From assembly GCA_902803455.1 (NCBI GenBank), contig CADCQC010000174.1:1-11103 (forward strand): a stretch of 11,103 nt of DNA. Direction: 5' to 3'. This DNA comes from an uncultured Prevotellaceae bacterium (lineage in GTDB: Bacteria > Bacteroidota > Bacteroidia > Bacteroidales > Bacteroidaceae). The notes under the pieces are model-generated. The model was not told where the DNA came from. It saw nothing but the letters and a program-made list of their open reading frames with translations, and did not search any database. The translations under genes and the position numbers were made by a program. Positions 1 to 8,133 of this stretch are shown here, one piece after another (the first letter of the stretch is position 1; each line of letters starts with the position of its first letter).

Positions 1-864
1 GACACCCTCCCCTCCTCCGCCACGATGACGGAGACCTCAGACGACCTTGTCGTCACCTCCGCCGGCAAGACATACGTTTTCTCGAAGCAAGACGGTCACT
101 TGCGACATGTCGGCATCGGCTCACGTACCATCTCCTTCGGCAATGGCCCCCGCTTTATTGCCATCAAGCGCAGCGACCGTTCAGAGGATGGTTTCTACAA
201 TCATGACGACAAAGAAGCCTTCAGCAAGAAGACCCAATACACCACCTACGATGACCAAGGCAGTTTTAGCGGTTTCAGTTTTGAGAATGGTCAACTGAAA
301 GTCAAATACGACCACGGCAGTCTATCGAACGTCGTCTGGGATTTCCATGATGACGGCAGCATCCACTTCACCGCTTACAGCCATTTCAATGGCGTCGTCG
401 ATATGATAGGCATCACCTTCGACTATCCGGAAACTCAGGTGAAGAGCAAGCAATGGGTCGGCAACGGTCCTTATCGTGTCTGGCAGAACAGGGAAGACGG
501 TCCCCAATACGGTTTTTGGCAGACCGCCTACAACGACCCCGTTCCAGGTGAGACATTTGAGTATCCTGAGTTCAAGGGATACTTCTCCCATGTGAAATGG
601 ATGCAGATAGATACCTCAGAAGGCAAGATCGGTATCGAGCCCACCCTTCCCCGTTCAGGAAATCGACTGTACATCGGTGTCTATCAGCCACGCGACGGTC
701 GCGACCACATCCTCTACGACTTCCCTCAGACCGGTCTGTCGCTGTTGGAAGCCATTCCTGCCGTGCGCAACAAAGTGAACACCACCGACCTCAACGGTCC
801 CTCCGCCCAACCCTATTGGGCCAAAGGATCACATGTCTATTCAGCAAGGCTCAGGTTTGAATGA
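1..864 (+). CDS. Glycoside hydrolase family 2-type enzyme, C-terminal part (5' end outside window)
   Basis: The frame is open from base 1, so this is the 3' end of a larger gene; the first ATG (25) is internal. About 287 residues are visible and they resemble the C-terminal beta-sandwich of LacZ-type GH2 enzymes (Bgal_small_N, LacZ domain 5). It opens with a pattern like G-x-x-Y-x-F-x-K-x-x-G-x-L followed by NGPRF. Further on, WVGNGPYRVWQNR matches the family's G-x-GPxENYxDR region, and PEFKGYFSHVKWMQI matches the PQENG...VRW region. The catalytic TIM barrel lies upstream and is not seen, so neither activity nor substrate can be read; beta-galactosidase-like is the generic expectation. The stop TGA overlaps the ATG of the GH106 gene by 4 bp, which indicates one operon with translational coupling. 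The link to rhamnose-rich glycan breakdown comes from that neighbour. The GH2 assignment is from motif memory and the fold is more certain than the reaction. Confidence 0.75.
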   Translation, partial: DTLPSSATMTETSDDLVVTSAGKTYVFSKQDGHLRHVGIGSRTISFGNGPRFIAIKRSDRSEDGFYNHDDKEAFSKKTQYTTYDDQGSFSGFSFENGQLKVKYDHGSLSNVVWDFHDDGSIHFTAYSHFNGVVDMIGITFDYPETQVKSKQWVGNGPYRVWQNREDGPQYGFWQTAYNDPVPGETFEYPEFKGYFSHVKWMQIDTSEGKIGIEPTLPRSGNRLYIGVYQPRDGRDHILYDFPQTGLSLLEAIPAVRNKVNTTDLNGPSAQPYWAKGSHVYSARLRFE

Positions 865-3800
865 AAAGAACGCTCATCATCCTTTTTTTGACCTGCCAAT
901 GTCTCTGGTTGTCAGCCACGGACACCAGCCGTCCCTGGACATTCTGGTACTGGATGTACGGTTGTGTGAGCGATGAAGGAATCCGTCTCGATCTTCAGGG
1001 TATGAAGGATGCCGGCATCGGAGGCTTTTACCTCATGCCGAGCAAGGATGTGAGCGATGGTCCCCAATATGGAGGCACAGCCCGCCAGTTGTCATCAGCA
1101 TGGTGGCAGCGGATGGGCACCGTTTTCCACGTTGCCGACAGTTTAGGACTTGAGATGGGCATTCATTTCTCCGACGGTTTCGCCCTTGGTGGCGGTCCGT
1201 GGATCAGTCCAGAGGAATCGATGCAACGCGTGGTGTGGAGCGACACCATCATCAGCGGCAAAGGAGGTACAGTTGTCCTTCCCCAGCCCACCGCCGTGGA
1301 GGATTACTATGAAGACATCGCCACCTACGCCATTCCTCTGTCAGCGCATGTCTCCAGTCCCACGCCCCAAGTCTCCGTAGCGTTTCCCTTCCGTAGCGAT
1401 GCCCCTTGCGACCTCTTTTTCTCCTACCAACAGCCATTTACCCTCCGTCAGATACATATCAGGACAGGCGGCAACAACTATCAGGCACATCGCTGGCAGG
1501 TGTATGCCTCCGACGACAGTCTCACATGGCGACATGTACGTGACATCGCACCAGCCCGTCAGGGATGGCAGAACACCGATGCCCAAGCCACCTACTCCAT
1601 ACCCGCCACCCGAGCCCGCTATTTCAAGATGCACTGGACACCCGAAGGCAGCGAGCCAGGCGGTGAAGATATGGATGCCGCCAAATGGAAACCTGTGCTC
1701 AAGGTAGCCCAGATCACATTGAGTGATCTGCCCGTCATTGATGGTTATGAAGGCAAATCAGGCGTAGTTTGGCGCATCAGCTCCCCCTTTCCCACCGCCC
1801 CACAAGACTGTATCCCGCTGGAGAAGATCCTCCGTCTCGACCTCCATGACGGACAAGTGACCCTCCCACAAGGAACATGGCGCATCCTGCGTATGGGCCA
1901 TACCACCACAGGGCACACCAATGCCACTGGTGGCGGCGGCCGCGGTTTGGAGTGTGACAAGTTCTCACGCGAGGCCATCCGCAAACAACTCAGTCACTGG
2001 TTTGGCGCCATTTACGAGCAGGCGCCCCAAGGTGTGCTCACCCGTCTGCATGTCGACAGTTGGGAATGCGGTTCACAAAACTGGAACAAGCATTTTTCGG
2101 ATGAGTTTCATCGCCGTCGCGGCTATGACCTTCTGCCCTGGTTGCCCGTCTATGCCGGTGTGCCCATCGAAAGCAGTGAGCGCAGCGAAGCGGTGCTGCG
2201 CGATATCCGTCAGACCATTGCCGAACTAATCGATGACGTATTCTTCGACGAGATGGAACATGCTGCCCGTCATTATGGCGTTCACCTGTCCGCAGAATGT
2301 GTCGCCCCGACGATGGTGAGCGACGGTCTGACACATTACCGTCACGCCGATTACCCTATGGGAGAATTCTGGCTCAACTCCCCCACCCACGACAAGCCCA
2401 ACGACATGCTCGATGCCATCAGCGGTGCCCATATCTACGGTAAGCGTCTTATTTTGGCAGAAGGATTCACCGAGGTCCGTGGCACCTGGGACGAGACACC
2501 CGCCCTGCTCAAGCCCCTGCTCGACCGCAACTACTGTCTCGGCATCAACAGCATTGTCTTTCATGTCTGTACCCACAATCCCTGGACCGACCGGAAGCCA
2601 GGAATGACCCTTGACGGCATCGGCACCTTTTTTCAGCGCGACAACACCTGGTGGCGTGAGATGCCCTCCTTCACACAGTATATCCGCAACTGCCAGGCCA
2701 TCCTGCAACGAGGAAATCCTGTGGTAGACCTCGCCGTCTATCTCGGTGATGAGGTACCACGCCGTGCCATCCTTCCCGAACGTCTCACCGACATCCTTCC
2801 TGGTCTTTTCGGCGACTCCATCCTCCAGCGTGAGGCCGTCCGCATGCGCAACGAGGGACAGCCGATGGAGACCAGTCCGGTAGGCGTCAGCCACACCCTC
2901 CATATGACGAAGGCAGAAGACTGGATCAATCCGTTGCACGGTTACAAATATGACTCCTTCAACCATGATGTGCTCAACGGCATGCGTGTGGAACATGGAG
3001 AAGTGGTGACCCGCGACGGTATGCGCTACCGCGCCATCGTCGTGCCACAAACAAGGAAGATGAACCCCGCCAACATCAACACCGGACACGAACAGATAGA
3101 AAGACTACGCCAAGAGGGAGCCACCATCATCGACCATCCTTGGAGTGAATCCGACCTAAGCCGTTTAGGCATCGCGCCCGATATTCTGTTGCCCACCGGT
3201 CTCGACTACACCCACCGGCGTGACGGCCAGTCGGAAATCTATTTCATCAGCAACCAGACAGGCACCGACATCACCTTCACTCCCCAATGCCGGATTGAGA
3301 AGAAAAACCGCTACATGCACCCACTTCTTGATGGCGGTTGGCAACAGATCCTGCCTTCAGACAAGATCCATCTTACCCCGTACGGGTCGGCGGTAATCGT
3401 TGACACCGATGAGCCAACCCCACCGTCTTGGATAACTCCTATATCCATGTCTGCTAACAACAAGGACACCGATACCCACGCTACCGCAGTGGCAGGCACA
3501 TGGAAGTTGACCTTTGAGGAAAACAATGTTTGTCTGGTGACCGACACCCTCAAAGGCTGGGAGACCTATGATGACCCGAAGATCAAATACTATTCCGGTC
3601 ATGTGCGTTATGAGAACACCTTTCGGATGAAGTCCAAGCATAAAGGCCCCGTATCTCTCCACCTTGATGAAGTGCACGACATCGCCACCGTCTATGTGAA
3701 CGGCATCTGCTGCGGCACAACCTGGTTGGCACCCCACCGCATCGACATCACAAAAGCCGTGAAACGAGGGAAGAACCAACTGCGCATAGAGGTGGTGAAC

Positions 3801-3938
3801 ACCTGGGCCAACGCCCTGTTGGGTTCAGACAACGGCACTCCTCCATTTGACGGCATCTGGACCAACGGCAAATACCGCCGGGCAGAAAAAACGCCCCTTC
3901 CCGCAGGATTGGGAAGAGGCGTGTATGTGGAGTACTAA
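861..3938 (+). CDS. GH106 alpha-L-rhamnosidase, secreted
   Basis: This 1025-residue protein should release terminal alpha-L-rhamnose from plant glycans such as rhamnogalacturonan, acting in the periplasm or at the surface. A signal peptide is clear, with likely cleavage after WLSA (residue 19). The family's N-terminal signature follows: RPWTFWYWMYGCVSDEGI, DAGIGGFYLMP, and GIHFSDGFALGGGPWISPE with SMQRVVWSD. Residues about 150-295 look like an inserted F5/8-type beta-sandwich (WQVYASDDSLTWRHV). Two conserved acids are E402 in DSWECG and E534 in ILAEGFTE. Their spacing of 132 equals that of E461 and E593, recalled as the acid and base of Bacteroides BT0986, so both catalytic residues seem present. 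The C-terminus (about 878-1025) is a GH2-like sugar-binding sandwich. Length is normal for the family. The ATG overlaps the preceding GH2 stop. The 3' end carries a terminator hairpin for the opposite-strand gene. The exact linkage cleaved cannot be told. Confidence 0.93.
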   Translation: MKRTLIILFLTCQCLWLSATDTSRPWTFWYWMYGCVSDEGIRLDLQGMKDAGIGGFYLMPSKDVSDGPQYGGTARQLSSAWWQRMGTVFHVADSLGLEMGIHFSDGFALGGGPWISPEESMQRVVWSDTIISGKGGTVVLPQPTAVEDYYEDIATYAIPLSAHVSSPTPQVSVAFPFRSDAPCDLFFSYQQPFTLRQIHIRTGGNNYQAHRWQVYASDDSLTWRHVRDIAPARQGWQNTDAQATYSIPATRARYFKMHWTPEGSEPGGEDMDAAKWKPVLKVAQITLSDLPVIDGYEGKSGVVWRISSPFPTAPQDCIPLEKILRLDLHDGQVTLPQGTWRILRMGHTTTGHTNATGGGGRGLECDKFSREAIRKQLSHWFGAIYEQAPQGVLTRLHVDSWECGSQNWNKHFSDEFHRRRGYDLLPWLPVYAGVPIESSERSEAVLRDIRQTIAELIDDVFFDEMEHAARHYGVHLSAECVAPTMVSDGLTHYRHADYPMGEFWLNSPTHDKPNDMLDAISGAHIYGKRLILAEGFTEVRGTWDETPALLKPLLDRNYCLGINSIVFHVCTHNPWTDRKPGMTLDGIGTFFQRDNTWWREMPSFTQYIRNCQAILQRGNPVVDLAVYLGDEVPRRAILPERLTDILPGLFGDSILQREAVRMRNEGQPMETSPVGVSHTLHMTKAEDWINPLHGYKYDSFNHDVLNGMRVEHGEVVTRDGMRYRAIVVPQTRKMNPANINTGHEQIERLRQEGATIIDHPWSESDLSRLGIAPDILLPTGLDYTHRRDGQSEIYFISNQTGTDITFTPQCRIEKKNRYMHPLLDGGWQQILPSDKIHLTPYGSAVIVDTDEPTPPSWITPISMSANNKDTDTHATAVAGTWKLTFEENNVCLVTDTLKGWETYDDPKIKYYSGHVRYENTFRMKSKHKGPVSLHLDEVHDIATVYVNGICCGTTWLAPHRIDITKAVKRGKNQLRIEVVNTWANALLGSDNGTPPFDGIWTNGKYRRAEKTPLPAGLGRGVYVEY
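3886..3922 (-). terminator. Rho-independent terminator of the YbjQ gene, inside GH106 codons
   Basis: Arms 3891-3902 and 3911-3922 are 12 nt each around an 8-nt loop. In the minus-strand RNA all 12 positions can pair, 11 Watson-Crick plus one G-U, and the stem runs straight into a U-tract (six As at 3886-3891 on the plus strand). In the plus-strand RNA the same position is a C-A mismatch and no U-tract follows. So the signal points leftward and would end the YbjQ transcript 24 nt after its stop codon. It lies in codons for the last residues of the GH106 enzyme. Confidence 0.8.
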
Positions 3939-3946
3939 AATCAGAA

Positions 3947-4267
3947 TTATCTTACCACCACGGCAGTTCCGCTGGTCGCCACCATCAGCATAGAGCCATT
4001 AGCTCCAATCGTCTCGTAGTCGATATCAATACCCACGATAGCATTGGCGCCCATGGCATGTGCGCGATCCATCATCTCCCTCATGGAAGTGTCCTTAGCC
4101 TCTCTGAGTACATTCTCATAACTGGCAGACCTTCCACCTACGATGTCGCGTATTCCAGCGAAGAAATCTTTCACAAAGTTGGCACCGATAATCGTCTCAC
4201 CTGTCACCACACCCATATAAGTCTGAATGGTATGGCCTTCAATTTGCGGGGTTGTTGTCAAAAGCAT
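3947..4267 (-). CDS. ybjQ: YbjQ/UPF0145 (DUF74) family protein
   Basis: The 106-residue product matches the small cytoplasmic YbjQ/UPF0145 family throughout: a TTTPQIEG start, GVVTGETIIGANFVKDFFAGIRD, GGRSASYE, then a helix with MMDRAHAMGANAIVGIDIDYE and a C-terminal strand GTAVVV. Length is typical and there is no signal peptide. The family is sometimes labelled heavy-metal binding on structural grounds, but no biochemical role is established, so none is assigned. It converges on the GH106 gene with only 8 bp between the stops and separates two carbohydrate-enzyme units on the other strand. It is probably an unrelated housekeeping gene. It uses a separate terminator at 3886-3922. No convincing consensus promoter was found upstream; a TTTG at 4350-4353 (minus strand) lacks a matching TAnnTTTG box at the right distance. 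Confidence 0.88.
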   Translation of the reverse strand: MLLTTTPQIEGHTIQTYMGVVTGETIIGANFVKDFFAGIRDIVGGRSASYENVLREAKDTSMREMMDRAHAMGANAIVGIDIDYETIGANGSMLMVATSGTAVVVR

Positions 4268-4392
4268 AGTTGTATGTATTTAAATGAATTGATAGTTTCT
4301 ATTTGTAAATAAAACGATGTTTTCTTTTTATATATAGAGTCAGAAAATCCAAAAATGTTGCAGTTGCATTCTTTTTCCCAGTTTGTTTTAAC

Positions 4393-4406
4393 ACTTATTA
4401 ATAAGT
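4393..4406. promoter_or_regulatory. Perfect 14-bp palindrome, possible operator
   Basis: ACTTATTAATAAGT reads the same on both strands. It sits in the AT-rich gap between the divergent YbjQ and esterase genes, about 36 bp upstream of the esterase -33 box. The position suits a dimeric regulator, but AT-rich DNA yields palindromes easily, so the role is uncertain. Confidence 0.35.
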
Positions 4407-4421
4407 TTCAGACAAAAGAAT

Positions 4422-4456
4422 ATGATGATAGGAAAAAGAGTATTTCCCATCATGAT
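4422..4456. promoter_or_regulatory. Inverted repeat over the esterase -33 box, candidate operator
   Basis: Arms 4422-4435 (ATGATGATAGGAAA) and 4443-4456 (TTTCCCATCATGAT) pair at 12 of 14 positions across a 7-nt spacer. The right arm covers the predicted -33 element of the downstream promoter. A regulator bound here would touch the RNA polymerase site directly. It is not a plausible transcription terminator, because the leftward gene begins far to the left and runs away from it. Confidence 0.5.
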
Positions 4457-4473
4457 TTTTTTTACTACATTTG
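4443..4473 (+). promoter_or_regulatory. Bacteroidota-type promoter of the esterase operon
   Basis: TACATTTG at 4466-4473 matches the -7 consensus TAnnTTTG exactly. TTTC at 4443-4446 is one base from the -33 consensus TTTG, with a 19-bp spacer. Transcription would start near 4479, giving a leader of roughly 20 nt before the ATG at 4498. The leader is A-rich and has no Shine-Dalgarno, as is common in this phylum. Confidence 0.7.
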
Positions 4474-4497
4474 CATTCAGAAAACAAACTATCACAC

Positions 4498-5898
4498 ATG
4501 AAAAATCTATTTCTATTCATTCTTTTTACCCTCTTTGGACTGACGGCCAGTGCCAAGGTGTTGTTGCCCAAGTTTTTCTCCGACGGCATGGTACTCCAAA
4601 GAGAGACGAGCGCCAACCTCTGGGGAACGGCCAGAAAGAACGCCAACATCACCATCAGTACCTCCTGGGACAAGAAAGAATACCGCAGCCGATCTGATAA
4701 GAACGGCCAATGGCGCCAATCCATCCAGACCCCTGCTGCCGGCGGTCCTTATACCATTACTCTCGACGATGGAGATCAGACGATCTTGAACGATGTATTG
4801 ATCGGAGAAGTGTGGATCTGCAGCGGTCAGAGCAACATGGAGATGCAGATGAAAGGTTTCAAGGCACAACCCGTGGAAGGAGCCATTATCGACGGAATGC
4901 ACAGCAAAGACCCACTGCTGCGGATGTTTACCGTGAAACGCAACAGTCAGTTTGCCCCCGTCGACACGGTCAGTGGCAGTTGGATGGACGCCAATCCTGT
5001 CCATGTGCGTGAGTTCAGCGCCACCGCCTATTATTTCGGTCGAGAACTGCGCCAGGTACTTGATATCCCTGTCGGACTGATCGTCACTGCCTGGGGCGGT
5101 TCTGCTTGTGAGGCATGGATGACCGCCGATTGGCTCCGCGCCTTCCCCGACGCCAAGATCCCCCACTCTCCTGCCGACATCAAATCATCCAACCGCACGC
5201 CCACCGTCCTCTACAACGGCATGCTCCATCCCCTCATCGGATATACCATGCGAGGAGTCATCTGGTATCAAGGTGAGGACAACGTGCCCCGCTACGCCAC
5301 CTATGCCGACATGCTCGGTACGATGATCCGCGGTTGGCGCTCCGACTGGCAGCAAGGCGACTTCCCCTTTTATTACTGTCAGATAGCTCCATACGACTAC
5401 AGCCTCATCGGATGGGATGTGAACAGCGCCCTCCTGCGCGAACAACAGGCGAAGGTGGAGCGTAACGTCATCAACACCGGTATGGCCGTACTCATGGATG
5501 CCGGATTGGAATACGGTATCCATCCCCGCAAGAAGCGCCAGGCCGGGGAGCGCCTTGCCATGCTCGCACTGGGCAAGACCTACGGCATTGGCGGCATTCC
5601 AGAACATGCCCGTTACGAAGGAGTGGAATTCAGAGGCGACACCGCTGTGGTGCGTTTCGACCGTTCGAAGGAATGGGTGTATTTCGACAAGGGCATCACG
5701 AGTGACCTGTTTGAAATTGCCGGAGCCGACCGAGTGTTCCATCCCGCTCAGGCATGGATAGAGCGCAACCGTGTCTATCTGCGCAGCGATGCAGTGAAAT
5801 CCCCTGTCGCCGTGAGGTACGCCTTCCGCAACTGGGCCGACGGCGACCTGTTTTGCGACGGTTTGCCCATCAGTTCATTCAGAAGTGACAACTGGTAA
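4498..5898 (+). CDS. Sialate O-acetylesterase-like (SASA/DUF303) carbohydrate esterase, secreted
   Basis: The 466-residue product is a secreted SGNH-type esterase that should remove acetyl groups from sugars. A signal peptide covers residues 1 to about 19 (cleavage near TASA). An N-terminal beta domain (VLLPKFFSDGMVLQR) leads to the catalytic signature GEVWICSGQSNMEM with nucleophile S112. GVIWYQGED follows at 253-261, where most relatives have GES, so D261 is a small deviation. The family's acid-His region is MDAGLEYGIHPRKKRQAGERLA, with H342 as the catalytic histidine and D334 nearby. Family members act on sialic acid, xylan or pectin acetyl esters; in this company a plant glycan is likelier than sialic acid. 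The ATG at 4498 is chosen because a TTG at 4471 lies inside the -7 box and would precede the transcription start. Its stop TAA abuts the next ATG, so the two genes are one operon. Confidence 0.88.
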   Translation: MKNLFLFILFTLFGLTASAKVLLPKFFSDGMVLQRETSANLWGTARKNANITISTSWDKKEYRSRSDKNGQWRQSIQTPAAGGPYTITLDDGDQTILNDVLIGEVWICSGQSNMEMQMKGFKAQPVEGAIIDGMHSKDPLLRMFTVKRNSQFAPVDTVSGSWMDANPVHVREFSATAYYFGRELRQVLDIPVGLIVTAWGGSACEAWMTADWLRAFPDAKIPHSPADIKSSNRTPTVLYNGMLHPLIGYTMRGVIWYQGEDNVPRYATYADMLGTMIRGWRSDWQQGDFPFYYCQIAPYDYSLIGWDVNSALLREQQAKVERNVINTGMAVLMDAGLEYGIHPRKKRQAGERLAMLALGKTYGIGGIPEHARYEGVEFRGDTAVVRFDRSKEWVYFDKGITSDLFEIAGADRVFHPAQAWIERNRVYLRSDAVKSPVAVRYAFRNWADGDLFCDGLPISSFRSDNW

Positions 5899-8133
5899 AT
5901 GAAAGCGATGACGACCATCCACCGATACCTCCCCCTCCTTGCCCTCTTCATCCCCCTGTTCTGTCATGCAGAGAGAACAAGCGATTACGTGCCCGCCGAC
6001 TATGTATGGACCACACAAAGCCACAACTCCAGCGAATCGATGCCCTGCGGCGGACATGATGTGGGCATGAACGTCTGGGTAGAGGATGGTGATCTGCTCT
6101 TCTATATTGCCCAAAGCGGATGGTTTGACGAGAACAACACCCTGCTGAAGGCAGGTCGCTGGCGCCTCCATTTCGATCGCCAGCCCTTCAGTGGCGATGA
6201 TTTCCGTCAGACACTTCGTCTGGATGAAGGAGCCATCCGAATTGAGGGCGGCGGCATGACCGTCAGGCTCTGGGCCGATGTGATGACGTCCACCGTTTTT
6301 TTGGAACTGCACTCCACCAAAAACCGCCGTGCGACGGTGAGTTATGAGAGTTGGCGTCACCATGACCGCGAGGTGACCAAAGCAGAATGTCAGCAGTGTT
6401 CCTACAAATGGCTCATCCCCAAAGGTTGCGCCACCTATGCCGACAGCATCACAGCCTACGACAACCACCTCACTTTCACCCATCAAAACCACTCGACGAC
6501 CGTCTTTGACTTCACGGTGGCACGAGCACATCTCGACGCTATCAAATCCCAACTCTACAACCCCCTTGCCAACCGCCGGATGAGTGGTGTGATGGAAGTT
6601 CCAGGATTTACGTTCACAGGCACCCACGACGGCCATTATGCCTCTACCGATTACCGTTCATGGGACTACACCCATCCACGTATGCGGCATGCTGTCATCC
6701 GCATTGCTCTTGACAATGGAGAGCAATCCGCCACTGCATCCATCCAGCAAGCCCCCATCTCAAAGAAGCGGAGTGCCCGTTGGTGGCATGCCTTCTGGCA
6801 ACGCAGTTGGATACAGACCGACGGCAGTCATGCAGAAGTCAGCCGTATCGTCCGCAATTATGAGTTGATGAGGTTCTTACTCGGATGTAATGCCTATGGC
6901 CAATGGCCCACAAAATTCAACGGAGGCCTGTTCACCTTTGACCCCGTCTTTGTGGAAGAGGCAAAAGAAGACGGCACCCCTTCCAACCCCTTCACCCCTG
7001 ACTATCGGAAATGGGGTGGCGGTACGATGCCCGCCCAGAACCAGCGACTCGTCTATTGGCCCATGCTGAAAAGCGGTGATACCGATCTGCTGGCCTCCCA
7101 ATTAGACACCTATCTCCGACTATTACCCAATGCCGTTGCCCGTACGCATCATTACTGGGGACATGGAGGAGCCTCGTTCACCGAACAACTTGAGAACTTC
7201 GGTCTGCCCAATCCTGCAGAATATGGTAATCCCCCAGAAGGCAGTGATTACGGTGTGGAACGTAATGCCTGGCTGGAGTATGAGTGGGACACCGCCTTGG
7301 AGTTTTGCATGATGGCCATCCTGTCACGCCAATACAGCCCAGAGTCATCGGGCGATGACCGTTACGCCCCCCTTGTCGAAGAATGTCTAAGGTTTTTCGA
7401 CGAACATTATCAGATGATTGCCAAACGTCAAGGCAGCAAGACCTTGACCGACAGTGGCCGACTTATCATCTACCCCGGTTCAGGCTGTGAGACTTACAAG
7501 ATGGCCTACAACCCATCGAGTACCATTGCCGCTCTGACGGCAGTAGCGAGAGCCTATTCCGCATCACCACTCCCCCTTTCCCGCATTCCCCAACTGCCAC
7601 TCCACACTATCGACGGTGACACCTGCATTGCTCCAGCCATCACATGGAGCCGGGTGCAGAACACCGAGACCCCCCAATTATATCCTGTTTTCCCTTGGCG
7701 TATCTATGGTCTTGGCCGTCCCCACCTTGATATCGCCTTGCACACCTACTGGAAAGACCCTCACGCTGTGGCAATGCGCAGCAGCAAGGGATGGAAGCAA
7801 GACAACATCTGGGCAGCCTGTCTTGGACTGACAGACGAAGCCCGTAGGCTCTGCCTGGAGAAGTTGGCCGATGGTCCTTATCGTTTTCCCGCGTTTTGGG
7901 AACCAGGTTTCGACTGGGCGCCCGACCTCAACCGCGGAGGTTCGGCCATGATTGGTTTGCAAGAGATGTTGCTGCAGGAAAAGCCCGACGGAGAGTTGCT
8001 CCTCTTTCCCTCCTGGCCTCATGAATGGAATGCGAAGTTCCGTCTGCATGCCACTGGAGGCCGTGTGGTAGAAGCACAGATTATCAACGGGCAAATCAGT
8101 AAAGCAGTTTATCCCAACAACACCAAAGAATAG
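5899..8133 (+). CDS. DUF5703 protein with GH95-like six-hairpin domain, putative glycosidase
   Basis: The 744-residue product has a signal peptide (cleavage near CHA, residue 24; an alternative start at codon 4 would keep it). The N-terminal domain begins YVWTTQSHNSSESMPCGGHDVGMNVWVEDGD, the hallmark of DUF5703. From about residue 300 the layout follows GH95-type (alpha/alpha)6 enzymes: PTKFNGGLF at 337-345, then QNQRLVYWP at 380-388 (compare GH95 NxQMNYWP), PWRIYGLGRP, and FDWAPDLNRGG...EMLLQ from 671 (compare DGNFG...EMLLQS), ending with LLFPSWPHEW and ATGGRVVEA. D672 or D676 and N381 are catalytic candidates by this loose comparison only. An exo-glycosidase acting on a plant side chain is the best reading, with sugar specificity unknown. 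It directly abuts the esterase stop (TAA then ATG), so the two are made together and may act on the same decorated substrate. A hairpin about 140 bp downstream ends the unit. Confidence 0.82.
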   Translation: MKAMTTIHRYLPLLALFIPLFCHAERTSDYVPADYVWTTQSHNSSESMPCGGHDVGMNVWVEDGDLLFYIAQSGWFDENNTLLKAGRWRLHFDRQPFSGDDFRQTLRLDEGAIRIEGGGMTVRLWADVMTSTVFLELHSTKNRRATVSYESWRHHDREVTKAECQQCSYKWLIPKGCATYADSITAYDNHLTFTHQNHSTTVFDFTVARAHLDAIKSQLYNPLANRRMSGVMEVPGFTFTGTHDGHYASTDYRSWDYTHPRMRHAVIRIALDNGEQSATASIQQAPISKKRSARWWHAFWQRSWIQTDGSHAEVSRIVRNYELMRFLLGCNAYGQWPTKFNGGLFTFDPVFVEEAKEDGTPSNPFTPDYRKWGGGTMPAQNQRLVYWPMLKSGDTDLLASQLDTYLRLLPNAVARTHHYWGHGGASFTEQLENFGLPNPAEYGNPPEGSDYGVERNAWLEYEWDTALEFCMMAILSRQYSPESSGDDRYAPLVEECLRFFDEHYQMIAKRQGSKTLTDSGRLIIYPGSGCETYKMAYNPSSTIAALTAVARAYSASPLPLSRIPQLPLHTIDGDTCIAPAITWSRVQNTETPQLYPVFPWRIYGLGRPHLDIALHTYWKDPHAVAMRSSKGWKQDNIWAACLGLTDEARRLCLEKLADGPYRFPAFWEPGFDWAPDLNRGGSAMIGLQEMLLQEKPDGELLLFPSWPHEWNAKFRLHATGGRVVEAQIINGQISKAVYPNNTKE

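Noticed and set aside
25..27. ATG at 25 as the start of the first gene
   Set aside because: The frame is open to base 1 and the encoded domain is a C-terminal GH2 module, so the true start is upstream of the window.
900..930. Lipoprotein lipobox in the GH106 signal peptide
   Set aside because: The cysteines in LTCQC lack a good lipobox (Thr at -1), whereas WLSA gives a standard signal peptidase I site.
2226..3089. Long open frame (287 codons) on the minus strand inside the GH106 gene
   Set aside because: It lies wholly antisense to a gene with clear family motifs, its translation shows no recognisable domain, and GC-biased codon use creates such frames. The same holds for minus-strand frames at 4513-5166 and 5875-6636.
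4471..4497. TTG at 4471 as the esterase start
   Set aside because: It falls inside the -7 promoter box, upstream of the expected transcript start, and would put nine residues before a proper signal peptide.
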